64,000 nucleotides of DNA from DATARH01 sp963746885 (GTDB lineage Bacteria; Pseudomonadota; Alphaproteobacteria; ATCC43930; CGMCC-115725): the NCBI GenBank assembly GCA_963746885.1, contig CAVVDM010000013.1:372001-436000 (forward strand). The letters are read 5' to 3'. The translations under genes were made by a program, and so were the position numbers. Shown here one piece after another: positions 46,351-54,692 of the stretch (the first letter of the stretch is position 1; each line of letters begins with the position of its first letter). The notes beneath the pieces are model-generated. The model worked only from the letters and a program-made list of their open reading frames with translations, was not told where the DNA came from and searched no databases.

Positions 46351-48263
46351 TCCTCGCCACCGCCGGCCATATCGACCACGGCAAGACCGCGCTGGTGCGC
46401 GCGTTAACCGGGGTCGACGCCGACCGCTTGCCGGAAGAGAAGCGGCGCGGGCTGACGATCGACCTCGGCTTCGCCTATACGACGCTGCCCGACGGCACCG
46501 AGCTCGGCTTTGTCGATGTCCCCGGCCACGAGCGCTTTCTGCCCAACATGCTGGCCGGCATCCTGTCGATCGACCGGGTATTGCTGATCGTCGCCGCCGA
46601 TGACGGGCCGCGCCCGCAGACGCTCGAACATCTCGACGTGCTGGAGCTGATCGGCGTCGCCGAGATAACCGGCGTCGTGACCAAGATCGACCGCGTGCCG
46701 GCGGAGCGCCGCGACGCGGTGGCGGCCGAACTCGACGAGCTGCTCACCGCTTCCGGCCATCCCGGCAGCCCGATCTACGAAGTATCGAGCCTGACCGGCG
46801 AGGGCATCCCGGCGCTCGCCGCGCATCTCAGCGACAGCGCCCGCGCCGCCGCCGCGGCGCGCGCCGCACGGCCGGCCAGCGGCGGCTTCCGCCTCGCGAT
46901 CGACCGCGCCTTCTCGCTGCCCGGCATCGGGATGGTGGTGACCGGCACGGCGGTTTCCGGCCAGGTCGCGGTCGGCGACCGGCTGCTGCTCAGCCCGCGC
47001 GGCATCGAGGTGCGGGTGCGCGGCGTCCATGCCCATAACCGCGCGGTCGCCGGCGCGCAGGCCGGCGAGCGCTGCGCCCTCAACCTTGCCGGCAATTTTC
47101 CCGACGGCGCCGAGCCAAGCCGCGGCGACTGGGTGATCGACCCGGCCTTGCACCAGCCAACCAGCCGCATCGACCTCGCAATCACGGTGTCGCGCGCGGC
47201 GCCGGCCCCGTTGCGCGACGGGCTGCGGGTGCATTTCCATCTCGGCACCGAGGACGCGGTCGCGCGTGTCGCAGTGCTCGGCGCGCGCGCCATCATGCCC
47301 GGCGAGCGGGGCTTCGCGCAGGTCGACATCGAGCGGCCGATCGGCGCGCTGTGGGGCGACCGCGCGATCATCCGCGATCACATGGCGCGGCACACGCTGG
47401 CCGGCGGCCGGGTGCTCGATCCCGCGCCGCCGCGGCGCGGCCGCTCGCGCCCCGAGCGGCTTGCGGCGCTGGCGGCGCTCGCCGAGCCCGATGCCGGCGA
47501 CGCGCTGGAGCGTCTGGTCGAGATTGCCGGCATCGTCGCACTCGCGCCGTTTGCGCTGTCGCGCAACCTACCGCCGAGCGAGGTGGACGCGTTGGTCGAG
47601 GCGGCCGGCCTGCCGCATTTTGGTGCGATCGCCGCCAGCCCGGCGCGCTTGGCGCAGCTCGGCGAGGCAATCGTGGCGGCGTTGGCGGAGTGGCACCGCG
47701 CCCAGCCCGACGCGCTCGGTGCGGCGCGCGGCGCGTTGTTCGGCCGGCTGCGCGGCCAGGCACCGGAGGCAGTGCTCGACGTCGCGCTGGCCGACCTCGT
47801 GGCACAGGGGCAGGCGGTGCGCGACGGCGCGGTCTTGCGGCTGCCGAGCCACCAGCCGCGCCTCAGCCGCGAGGACGAGCGCCTGTGGGAGCGGGTGCGG
47901 CCATTGCTCGCCGAGGGCGAATTGCGCCCGCCGCGGGTGCGCGAGCTGGCCGCTTCGCTGGGGCTGGAGCCGGTGCCGTTGTCGCGCTTTCTGAAGCGGG
48001 TCGAGCGCTTCGGGCGCGTCGCGCCGGTGGCACCCAACCGCTTCTTCCTGCCCGAGACGGTCGCGCGGCTCGGCGAGATCGCCGCCGCGCTCGCCGCCGA
48101 GTCGCCCGACCACAGCTTCACTGCCGCCCAGTTCAAGGATCGCTCCGGCATCGGCCGCAACCTGACGATCGAAGCGCTCGAGTACCTCGACGCGATCGGC
48201 CTGACGCGGCGCGTCGGCGAGGCGCGCATCGTGGTGCGCCGCGCCGACGAGCTGTTTGGCTGA
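46347..48263 (+). CDS. selB: selenocysteine-specific elongation factor SelB
   Basis: Brings selenocysteyl-tRNA to UGA codons that carry a downstream SECIS hairpin. The 638-residue protein has the GTPase motifs GHIDHGKTALVRALTG (G1), DLGFAYTTLPDG, FVDVPGHERFLPNML (G3) and VTKIDRVP (G4). Beta-barrel domains follow (SLPGIGMVVTGTAVSG), then a C-terminal part of winged-helix repeats that bind the mRNA hairpin (ending FKDRSGIGRNLTIEALEYLDAIGLTRR, cited by FKDRSGIGRNL and EYLDAIGLTR). The frame is intact. It ends 21 bp before the convergent MATE gene. Confidence 0.96.
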   Translation: MILATAGHIDHGKTALVRALTGVDADRLPEEKRRGLTIDLGFAYTTLPDGTELGFVDVPGHERFLPNMLAGILSIDRVLLIVAADDGPRPQTLEHLDVLELIGVAEITGVVTKIDRVPAERRDAVAAELDELLTASGHPGSPIYEVSSLTGEGIPALAAHLSDSARAAAAARAARPASGGFRLAIDRAFSLPGIGMVVTGTAVSGQVAVGDRLLLSPRGIEVRVRGVHAHNRAVAGAQAGERCALNLAGNFPDGAEPSRGDWVIDPALHQPTSRIDLAITVSRAAPAPLRDGLRVHFHLGTEDAVARVAVLGARAIMPGERGFAQVDIERPIGALWGDRAIIRDHMARHTLAGGRVLDPAPPRRGRSRPERLAALAALAEPDAGDALERLVEIAGIVALAPFALSRNLPPSEVDALVEAAGLPHFGAIAASPARLAQLGEAIVAALAEWHRAQPDALGAARGALFGRLRGQAPEAVLDVALADLVAQGQAVRDGAVLRLPSHQPRLSREDERLWERVRPLLAEGELRPPRVRELAASLGLEPVPLSRFLKRVERFGRVAPVAPNRFFLPETVARLGEIAAALAAESPDHSFTAAQFKDRSGIGRNLTIEALEYLDAIGLTRRVGEARIVVRRADELFG

Positions 48264-48284
48264 GCCTGGGGCTGTCGCCCGAGC

Positions 48285-49712
48285 TCAGTCGGCCACGACT
48301 GCTCGCGGGTGCCGGAACCAGGCGCCCGACAGGATGGCGCTGATCAGCATGATGCCGTAGACAGCAAGGCCGGCGGCCAGCGCCACGAACAGCCAGAACA
48401 GCGAGCCCGTCAGCTGCAGCGCCGCCCAGCCGCCGCCGACGGCGATCACCAGGCGAACAAGACCGGCAGCCAGCGGCCATCCCAGGCGCCCGGCGCCCTG
48501 CGAGGCGAAATAAAGCGACAGGCCGAGCCCGAAAAACCCGTAGGCCGGCCCGACGATGCGCAGATAGCGCGCGCCGGTCGCGAGCATGCCCGGATCGTGG
48601 CTGAACAGTCCGAGCCAGGCGGTCGGCCAGGTTGCCGCCGCGAGCCCGATCGCCTCGGTCAGCACCATCGCGATCGCGCCGCCAGTCAGTGCGACCCGCA
48701 TCGCCCGCTCGCGCTGGCCGGCGCCGATATTGGTCCCGACCAGCGCCACCAGCGGCGCGCCGAGCCCGAACACGAGCGGCACGAGGAGATATTCGAGGCG
48801 GCAGCCGGTGCCGTAGCCGGCAATCGCATCGCTGCCGCCGACGCCGCCGACCAGCGCCGTCGTCAGCACGACGATCAGGCTCGTTTGCAGGGTCGACACC
48901 GAGGCGACCGCGCCGACCCGCAGGATGTCGGCGAACAACGCCCAGCGCAGCCGCGCGCGGTGGAAGCGCACGACGCAACGCCCGGCCATGACGTACCAGG
49001 CCAGCACAGCGGCGACCAGCGCGGTCGTCGTGACCACCGCCACTCCCGCGCCGGCCACGCCGAGCGCCGGAAACGGACCGATGCCGAAGATCAGGCACGG
49101 CGACAATGGCACCAGCAGCACGACCCCGATGCACACCGCCAGCGACGGCACCAGCATGTTGCCGGTGCCGCGAATGACGCTGGCCAGCGCGTTCATCAGC
49201 CAAACAAGCGGCGTGCCGGCAAACACCACGTTGGAATAGAGCAGGGCTGCCGTGAGCGCGCCGCCGCTGCCGCCGAGCGAACGGTACAATGACGGCCCAA
49301 AGCCGAGCACCAAGGCGGAACAGAAGGCGCCGAGCGCGACGTTGATCACCACCGCGTGCAGCACCAGCGCGTTCGCGTCGTCGCGCCGCCGGCCGCCCAA
49401 GGCCCGCGCAATCGCCGACGAGATGCCGCCCCCCATCGCGCCGGCCGACAGCATCTGCATCATCATAAAGCCGGGGAACACCAGCGCCATCCCGGCCAGC
49501 GCGTCGATGCCGAGGCGCGACACCCACCAGGTTTCGATCAGGCCGGTGGACGCCTGCGCCAGCATCACGACGACATTGGGCCAGGCGAGCCGCAATAGCG
49601 TGCGCGCGATCGGCGCCTCGAGCAGCAGGCGTGTGCGCGGGTCGATCGGCCGGCTTGCGTCGGCGGCGACGCCAAGCGAGGGAACCGGGGAGAGTGCCGC
49701 ATCGAGAGGCAT
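48285..49712 (-). CDS. MATE family efflux transporter
   Basis: A 475-residue, 12-helix cation/drug antiporter in the inner membrane. RLAWPNVVVMLAQASTGLIE, LVFPGFMMMQMLSAGAMGGG, GTGNMLVPSLAVCIGVVL and GTNIGAGQRERAMRVA are typical MATE segments, and the hydrophobic profile covers the protein. The frame is open to 49763, but that ATG lies within the operator region; MPLDAALSPVPSLGVA at 49712 is preferred. It is divergent from a MarR regulator, and the repeated operator between them suggests that regulator controls the pump. Confidence 0.9.
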   Translation of the reverse strand: MPLDAALSPVPSLGVAADASRPIDPRTRLLLEAPIARTLLRLAWPNVVVMLAQASTGLIETWWVSRLGIDALAGMALVFPGFMMMQMLSAGAMGGGISSAIARALGGRRRDDANALVLHAVVINVALGAFCSALVLGFGPSLYRSLGGSGGALTAALLYSNVVFAGTPLVWLMNALASVIRGTGNMLVPSLAVCIGVVLLVPLSPCLIFGIGPFPALGVAGAGVAVVTTTALVAAVLAWYVMAGRCVVRFHRARLRWALFADILRVGAVASVSTLQTSLIVVLTTALVGGVGGSDAIAGYGTGCRLEYLLVPLVFGLGAPLVALVGTNIGAGQRERAMRVALTGGAIAMVLTEAIGLAAATWPTAWLGLFSHDPGMLATGARYLRIVGPAYGFFGLGLSLYFASQGAGRLGWPLAAGLVRLVIAVGGGWAALQLTGSLFWLFVALAAGLAVYGIMLISAILSGAWFRHPRAVVAD

Positions 49713-49745
49713 GCTATCCTCTGCGTCGTCGTGCGCCTGGCAATC

Positions 49746-49777
49746 AGGTGCATATGCGCCCATATAGGTGCATATGC
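49746..49777. promoter_or_regulatory. putative MarR operator, two direct repeats with palindromic core
   Basis: AGGTGCATATGC occurs at 49746-49757 and again at 49766-49777, 20 bp centre to centre (two helical turns, same DNA face). Each includes the self-complementary core GCATATGC, and the second lies in the perfect 12-bp palindrome GTGCATATGCAC. It lies in the 110-bp gap between the MATE and marR starts, so one regulator could control both. Confidence 0.75.
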
Positions 49778-49822
49778 ACTCTTGTCCAGAGCCGCCGGTC
49801 GGGCTTTTTGTGGAGTACCGCG

Positions 49823-50284
49823 ATGAGCGCCAGCGCCAGCCCCAGCGTTCAGGATTGCAACTGCCTGGCGATCCGCCAGGCGGCCCGCCATGTGACGCAG
49901 TTCTACGACCAGCTGTTTGCGCCGGTCGGGTTGCGGGCGACCCAATTCGCGATCCTCAGCCGCCTGCGGCGCGGCGGCCCGATGCCGATCAACGCCCTGG
50001 CCGCCGCGCTGGTCATGGACCGCACCACGCTCGGCCGCAACATCCTGCCATTGCAGCGCGACGGGCTGATCGAGATCGTCGCCTCGCCCGACGACCGGCG
50101 GCGGCGCGAGCTGCGGCTGAGCGATGCGGGATATGCCAAGCTGCGTCAGGCGAGCGAATGCTGGACGCACGCCCAGGCACGCTTCGACGCGGTGTTCGGC
50201 AACGAGCGCGCGGCGCATTTGCGCGACCTGCTGCGCGAGGTCGTCGCCAGCGACTTCGCCGGCGCCGAACAGCAGCCGGCGTAA
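49823..50284 (+). CDS. MarR family transcriptional regulator
   Basis: A 153-residue winged-helix repressor. The dimerisation helices (CLAIRQAARHVTQFYDQLFA) precede the recognition region INALAAALVMDRTTLGRNILPLQRDGLIE and the wing SPDDRRRRELRLSDAGYAKL (cited by DRTTLGRNILPL and SPDDRRRRELRL). An N-terminal cysteine pair, DCNC, might sense oxidants or thiol-reactive drugs. The start at 49823 is chosen from domain fit. It is divergent from the MATE pump, with a palindromic operator between, implying ligand-responsive pump control and autoregulation. Confidence 0.9.
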   Translation: MSASASPSVQDCNCLAIRQAARHVTQFYDQLFAPVGLRATQFAILSRLRRGGPMPINALAAALVMDRTTLGRNILPLQRDGLIEIVASPDDRRRRELRLSDAGYAKLRQASECWTHAQARFDAVFGNERAAHLRDLLREVVASDFAGAEQQPA

Positions 50285-50306
50285 CGGGCGCGCCTGCCGC
50301 TTCTGT

Positions 50307-51047
50307 CTACTGCCGCGCGGCCTCGCTCAGCTTCGTCAGAAAGGCACGCACCCGCGCCGCGTTGACGCCGAAATCGCTGCGCCCGACCCGCGATTCCGAG
50401 CGGATGTCGACGCGGCTGCCGTTGCCGGCCGGCTCGATCCGGATCACGATGTCGTCGGTGAAGCCGAACCACAGGCTGCGCTCGCTGGCCTCGATGCGTC
50501 CCTCGTGCGGATCGGCGGTGACGATCGTCCAGCCCATCCGACGGGCGGTGTCGAAGGCGCTGACGAAGGCCTTGCGGGAGTCGAGCGCGAGGCTCAGCGG
50601 CGCGATGTCCGGGTAGGCGCGGCGCTGCAGGTCGCTGACCTTCGTCCCCTCATAGGTCGTGGAATTGGCGTGCTGCGCCGCACGCAGCGGCAACACCGCG
50701 CGAAATTGCGGCGGGTTCTGCCAATCGGTGGTGATGTCGTGGATCGGCGGCACGGCATGGCCCAGCCGGGCGTAATGCCACGGGATATAGGCAATCGCCA
50801 GGCCGAGCACGAAGGCGAGGATGCCGGTCGCGGCGTGGCGCCTGCCGCGGACAAGCGCGCTGAAAACCAGGGCTAACAGCGCAACCGCGGCGGCGGCCAG
50901 CCCGCAATAGAACGCCCACGGCATCAGCGTCTGAAACGCGACGCGAAAAGGCCACCAGCCGACGCGCCAACCGAGCGGCCCCAAGGCCAGCAGCACCACC
51001 GCCAGCAGAGCCAGCAGCAGCGCCAGGTGCGGTAGGCGGCGCATCAA
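50307..51047 (-). CDS. DUF1499 family membrane protein
   Basis: A 246-residue protein with about three N-terminal membrane helices (LALLLALLAVVLLALGPLG, a second near residue 45, a third near 75). A soluble DUF1499 domain follows, marked by HDITTDWQNPPQF, YPDIAPLSL, GWTIVTADPHEGRIEASERS and WFGFTDDIVIRI. Its function is unknown; the soluble part resembles proteins dealing with outer-membrane lipids. It converges on marR (22 bp) and lies 34 bp from the LVIVD gene on the same strand. A double ATG (51047/51044) leaves the exact start open. Confidence 0.87.
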   Translation of the reverse strand: MMRRLPHLALLLALLAVVLLALGPLGWRVGWWPFRVAFQTLMPWAFYCGLAAAAVALLALVFSALVRGRRHAATGILAFVLGLAIAYIPWHYARLGHAVPPIHDITTDWQNPPQFRAVLPLRAAQHANSTTYEGTKVSDLQRRAYPDIAPLSLALDSRKAFVSAFDTARRMGWTIVTADPHEGRIEASERSLWFGFTDDIVIRIEPAGNGSRVDIRSESRVGRSDFGVNAARVRAFLTKLSEAARQ

Positions 51048-51081
51048 GACACCCGCGGCTGTCGTGCCGCCGGCCGAGCCT

Positions 51082-52200
51082 TCACCGCGTCAATTCGAGG
51101 ATGTCGAGCCCGTTGAGCCGGTCGATCAGGAAAACGAGGCCACGCGCCTTGTCAACGAACACGTCGTTGCTCTGGACGATCGTCTGGCCGGCGCCGGGGG
51201 TCGGCATGAAGCTGTCGACCTCCTCGGGGCGGTAGGGGTTGGAGATGTCCACCGCGCGCAGCCCGCCGCCGAACCAGGTCACCAGCACGGTGTTGCCATC
51301 GACGGTCTCCTGCGGCTGGTGCGCGCCGAACCAGCAATCCCGGTTGAACGGCTCGTCATGCGGCACCCGCCAGGTTGCCACCGGCATCGGGTGCTTCTCA
51401 TCGGTGATGTCGACGATCCACATGAACGCGTTGGGCGACGGGGTCAGCCGGTCCGACACCTCCTCGTCGGTGACGACGGCGATCTTGCGGCCCATCAATT
51501 CGTGCGGGATCGGTAGCACGGTATGGGTCGGGCACGGGTAAGGCGGGCTCCAGTCAAGGCCGCTGATAAAGGTCGGGTGGCGGATGTCGTCGATGCCGAG
51601 GATCACAAAGCCGCCATGCCAGTAGCTCGTATAGAGCCGGTTGCCGCGGCGCAGCGGGTGATGGCAGCGGTGCCGGCGGCCCTGCCAGCTCGGGGTTTCT
51701 CCGCCCGCCTCCCATTGCCCGGGCATCCACCATTTCGCGATCGGCTCGGGCCGGGTCGGGTCGGCGAGATCGAGGATCACGACGATGTCGCCGACATAGC
51801 CATCCTCCTCGGATGAGATGTAGGCGTAGCGCCCGTCCGAATCGAAGCGGTGCGAGCCGCCGGATTTGTAATGCCCGATCGGGCGCGGCTTGGTCCGGTC
51901 GGCGATGTCGTAAATGCGGATGCCGCCCGCGAAATCGTCCGGACGTTCGCCGACCGCGGCGCGGAACAGCTCGTTGTTGACCAGCATGATGTCGTCATGC
52001 ACCCGAACCTTGTGCGAATGGGTGTGCGCCGGCAGCGACACCTGGGAGACGATGCGCGGCCGGCGCGGATCGGCGACGTCGATGATCGAGGTGCCTTCGG
52101 GCGGGTGCATGTGGCCGACATAGGCGTGATCGCCTTCGGCGACGACCTGGCCGCCGCCGGGGATGTCGAGCTTGGCGAGATGACGCAGCAAAGCGGCCAT
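51082..52200 (-). CDS. LVIVD-repeat beta-propeller protein
   Basis: A 372-residue soluble repeat protein with blades marked by TSIIDVADPRRPRIVSQV, GGIRIYDIADRTKPRPIGH, DIVVILDLADPTRPEPIAKW, MWIVDITDEKHPMPVATW and LRAVDISNPYRPEEVDSF. Each blade carries the D(I/V)(A/T/S)xPxxP signature of LVIVD repeats. No signal peptide is evident, and relatives are often described only as hypothetical. Histidine clusters (HTHSHKVRVHDD, HRCHHPLRRG) might bind metal. It reads leftward, divergent from the SRP RNA gene. Confidence 0.83.
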   Translation of the reverse strand: MAALLRHLAKLDIPGGGQVVAEGDHAYVGHMHPPEGTSIIDVADPRRPRIVSQVSLPAHTHSHKVRVHDDIMLVNNELFRAAVGERPDDFAGGIRIYDIADRTKPRPIGHYKSGGSHRFDSDGRYAYISSEEDGYVGDIVVILDLADPTRPEPIAKWWMPGQWEAGGETPSWQGRRHRCHHPLRRGNRLYTSYWHGGFVILGIDDIRHPTFISGLDWSPPYPCPTHTVLPIPHELMGRKIAVVTDEEVSDRLTPSPNAFMWIVDITDEKHPMPVATWRVPHDEPFNRDCWFGAHQPQETVDGNTVLVTWFGGGLRAVDISNPYRPEEVDSFMPTPGAGQTIVQSNDVFVDKARGLVFLIDRLNGLDILELTR

Positions 52201-52297
52201 GACCGGTGTCCTATGTGGGTTGGCTAGGCCGCAACGCTATCACGCGCCGTCCGAGCGCGAAACTTGCCGCGCGGCCGCCGGCACCTGATATAGTCGC

Positions 52298-52398
52298 GTG
52301 GGAGGTCGACGGCGGGCAGGCCCCTCGCCAACCCGGTCAGGTCCGGAAGGAAGCAGCCGTAACGAGTTCTGGCCTGGGTCGTTCGCTCGGCCTCCCAC
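52298..52398 (+). ncRNA. ffs: signal recognition particle RNA, small bacterial (4.5S-like) type
   Basis: About 100 nt. The conserved apical domain GGTCAGGTCCGGAAGGAAGC with following AGCCGTAACGAG (the Ffh-binding symmetric and asymmetric loops and the GGAA tetraloop) is at about 52336-52367. The ends GTGGGAGG (52298-52305) and CCTCCCAC (52391-52398) pair perfectly to close a single long hairpin. It lies 22 bp before dnaX, a placement seen in many alphaproteobacteria. Confidence 0.95.
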
Positions 52399-52420
52399 CC
52401 TGCCCCCCGCGCCGTTGCTG

Positions 52421-54190
52421 ATGACCGATCCCGCACCCCCCTATCGCGTTCTCGCGCGCAAGTACCGGCCGCAATCCTTCGCCGAGGTGATCGGCCAGGA
52501 GGCGATGGTCCGCACGCTGTCGAACGCGATCGCCACCGGGCGGATCGCGCATGCTTTCGTCCTGACCGGGGTGCGCGGGGTCGGCAAGACGACGACGGCG
52601 CGGATCATCGCCCGCGCGCTCAACTGCATCGGCCCGGACGGCACCGGCGGCCCGACCATCGCGCCGTGCGGCACCTGCGTCCATTGCCGCGGCATCGCCG
52701 AGGATCGCCATGTCGATGTGATCGAGATGGACGCCGCCTCGCGCACCGGGGTCGACGACATCCGCGACCTGACCGAGGGGGTGCGCTACCGCCCGGTCTC
52801 GGCGCGCTACAAGGTCTACATCATCGACGAAGTCCACATGCTGTCGAAGAACGCCTTCAACGCACTGTTGAAGACGCTGGAAGAGCCGCCGCCCGACGTC
52901 ATCTTCATCTTCGCGACGACCGAGGTTCATCGGGTGCCGGTGACGGTATTGTCGCGCTGCCAGCGCTTTTCGCTGCGCCGGGTGCCGGTCGAGCAGCTCG
53001 TCGAACACTATCGCCGCCTCGCCGAAGCAGAGGGGATCACGATTGCGCCGGGCGCGCTCGGGCTGATCGCCCGTGCCGCCGACGGGTCGGTGCGCGACGG
53101 CCTGTCACTGCTCGACCAGGCGATCGCGCTGTCCGGCGGCGCCATCGAGGAAGGCGCGGTGCGCGACATGCTCGGCATCGCCGACCGGGCGCTCGTCTTC
53201 GACCTGTTCGAGACCGTGCTGCGCGGCGACGCCGCCGGCGCGCTCGACCGCATGGATGCGCTTTATCAGGGCGGCGCCGACCCGCTGATGGTGTTGCAGG
53301 ATTTGTTGGAGCTGACCCATTTCGTGACGCGGCTGAAGCTCGCGCCGCAGGCCGGCGCCGGCGACCCGCTCGAGGAAGGCGAGCGCGAGCGGGCCCGGCC
53401 GCTCGCCGGGTCGCTGACGATGCCGGTGCTGGCGCGCGCCTGGCAGATGCTGCTCAAGGGCGTCGAGGAAGTGCAGATGGCGCCCGCGCCGGCGCAAGCC
53501 GCCGCGATGGTGCTGGTGCGCCTCGCCTATGTCGCCGATTTGCCGGCGCCGGCCGATCTCGTGCGGGCGCTGAGCGCCGCCGAGGCGCCGGCCGGGGGCG
53601 TGGGCGCCGCACCGGTCCCAATCGCGATGGCCAGCCGGGACGGCCGCGCTCCCACGCTCGTGGCGCCGCCGGCGCCACCGCGGCTCGACACAAGTGGCCC
53701 GAGTGGCGCGCTTGCCATGGCAGCGCCCGTACCGGAAGCGGCTCCCAGCGCGGCATTCGACCCAATGCCGCAGAGCTTTGCCGAGGTCGTCGCACTGTTC
53801 GACCTGCGGCGCGAGGCGATCATCGCGGCGCATCTCAAGGCGAACGTCCATCTGGTCGCGTTCGAGCCCGGCCGCATCGAGATCCGCCCGACCGACGCCG
53901 CGCCGAGCAATCTGACCAATCAACTGAGCCAGCGGCTGATCGAGTGGACCGGCGCGCGCTGGCTGGTGGCGCGCTCCGAAGCGTCCGGGGCGCCGACCCT
54001 CGCCGAGGAAGAGGCGCGGCGAACCAGCGAATTGCGCAGCGAAGTCGCGGCCCACCCGTTGGTGCGGGCGGTGCTCGACACCTTCCCGGGCGCGGCGATC
54101 GCGGCGGTACGCGAGCGCTTTGCCGCAGCCGAGGTCGGGACCGATATGGCGGCAGATGACGAAACCGCAACGGAAGAGGACGGGGCATGA
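52421..54190 (+). CDS. dnaX: DNA polymerase III subunits gamma/tau
   Basis: Clamp-loader ATPase, 589 residues from the ATG at 52421. YRVLARKYRPQSFAEVIGQE is the standard start. Walker A is LTGVRGVGKTTTARIIARAL, the zinc site CGTCVHCRGIAEDRH, Walker B YIIDEVHMLSKNAFNALLKTLEEPP (cited by YIIDEVHMLS), sensor FATTEVHRVPVTVLSRCQRF. The C-terminal tau part has a proline- and alanine-rich linker (about residues 390-450) and the polymerase-binding region QSFAEVVALFDLRREAI. Its stop overlaps the ybaB start (ATGA). No obvious slippery heptamer for gamma production was noticed. Confidence 0.96.
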   Translation: MTDPAPPYRVLARKYRPQSFAEVIGQEAMVRTLSNAIATGRIAHAFVLTGVRGVGKTTTARIIARALNCIGPDGTGGPTIAPCGTCVHCRGIAEDRHVDVIEMDAASRTGVDDIRDLTEGVRYRPVSARYKVYIIDEVHMLSKNAFNALLKTLEEPPPDVIFIFATTEVHRVPVTVLSRCQRFSLRRVPVEQLVEHYRRLAEAEGITIAPGALGLIARAADGSVRDGLSLLDQAIALSGGAIEEGAVRDMLGIADRALVFDLFETVLRGDAAGALDRMDALYQGGADPLMVLQDLLELTHFVTRLKLAPQAGAGDPLEEGERERARPLAGSLTMPVLARAWQMLLKGVEEVQMAPAPAQAAAMVLVRLAYVADLPAPADLVRALSAAEAPAGGVGAAPVPIAMASRDGRAPTLVAPPAPPRLDTSGPSGALAMAAPVPEAAPSAAFDPMPQSFAEVVALFDLRREAIIAAHLKANVHLVAFEPGRIEIRPTDAAPSNLTNQLSQRLIEWTGARWLVARSEASGAPTLAEEEARRTSELRSEVAAHPLVRAVLDTFPGAAIAAVRERFAAAEVGTDMAADDETATEEDGA

Positions 54191-54510
54191 AGAATCTCGG
54201 CCAGCTGATGAAACAGGCCCAGGCGATGCAGCAGAAGATGGCCGAGATGCAGGCGCAGCTCGAAGCCGTCGAGATGACCGGGGTCGCCGGCGGCGGCATG
54301 GTAGAGCTGACGCTCAACGGCAAGGGCGACGTGAAGCGCGTCAAGATCGACAAGAATGTGGTCGACCCGGCCGATGTCGAGGTGCTGGAGGATTTGATCG
54401 TCGCTGCCTTCAACGACGCCAAGCAGAAGGTCAATGCCCACAGCGAAGCCGAGATGCAGAAACTGACCGGCGGCCTTGCCCTGCCCGGCGGGCTGAAGCT
54501 GCCGTTCTAG
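54187..54510 (+). CDS. YbaB/EbfC family nucleoid-associated protein
   Basis: A 107-residue dimeric DNA-binding protein. MKNLGQLMKQAQAMQQKMAE and MQAQLEAVEMTGVAGGGMVE lead into the core VKRVKIDKNVVDPADVEVLEDL and the C-terminal TGGLALPGGLKLPF. The gene overlaps dnaX by four bases, as in most proteobacteria. The recR gene that often follows is elsewhere in this window (39204-39785). Confidence 0.95.
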   Translation: MKNLGQLMKQAQAMQQKMAEMQAQLEAVEMTGVAGGGMVELTLNGKGDVKRVKIDKNVVDPADVEVLEDLIVAAFNDAKQKVNAHSEAEMQKLTGGLALPGGLKLPF

Positions 54511-54692
54511 CTGGCCTTCGTCGCACGCTCCCGGCTGCCGCGCACCCGCCGGCGACCGGGCCGCTGCGCCGCAATCGGCGGCGATTAAGCATCTTTCGGG
54601 TGACTCTTTACTCGATATAAAGGCGATTTTACCGGACAATAACATCACTCGCATACGGTCGTACCGCGACGAGCACAAGGAAGGATGCTCGG

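Noticed and set aside
49712..49763. Longer MATE start at 49763
   Set aside because: That ATG lies between the two operator repeats and the added residues do not resemble the family; 49712 fits better.
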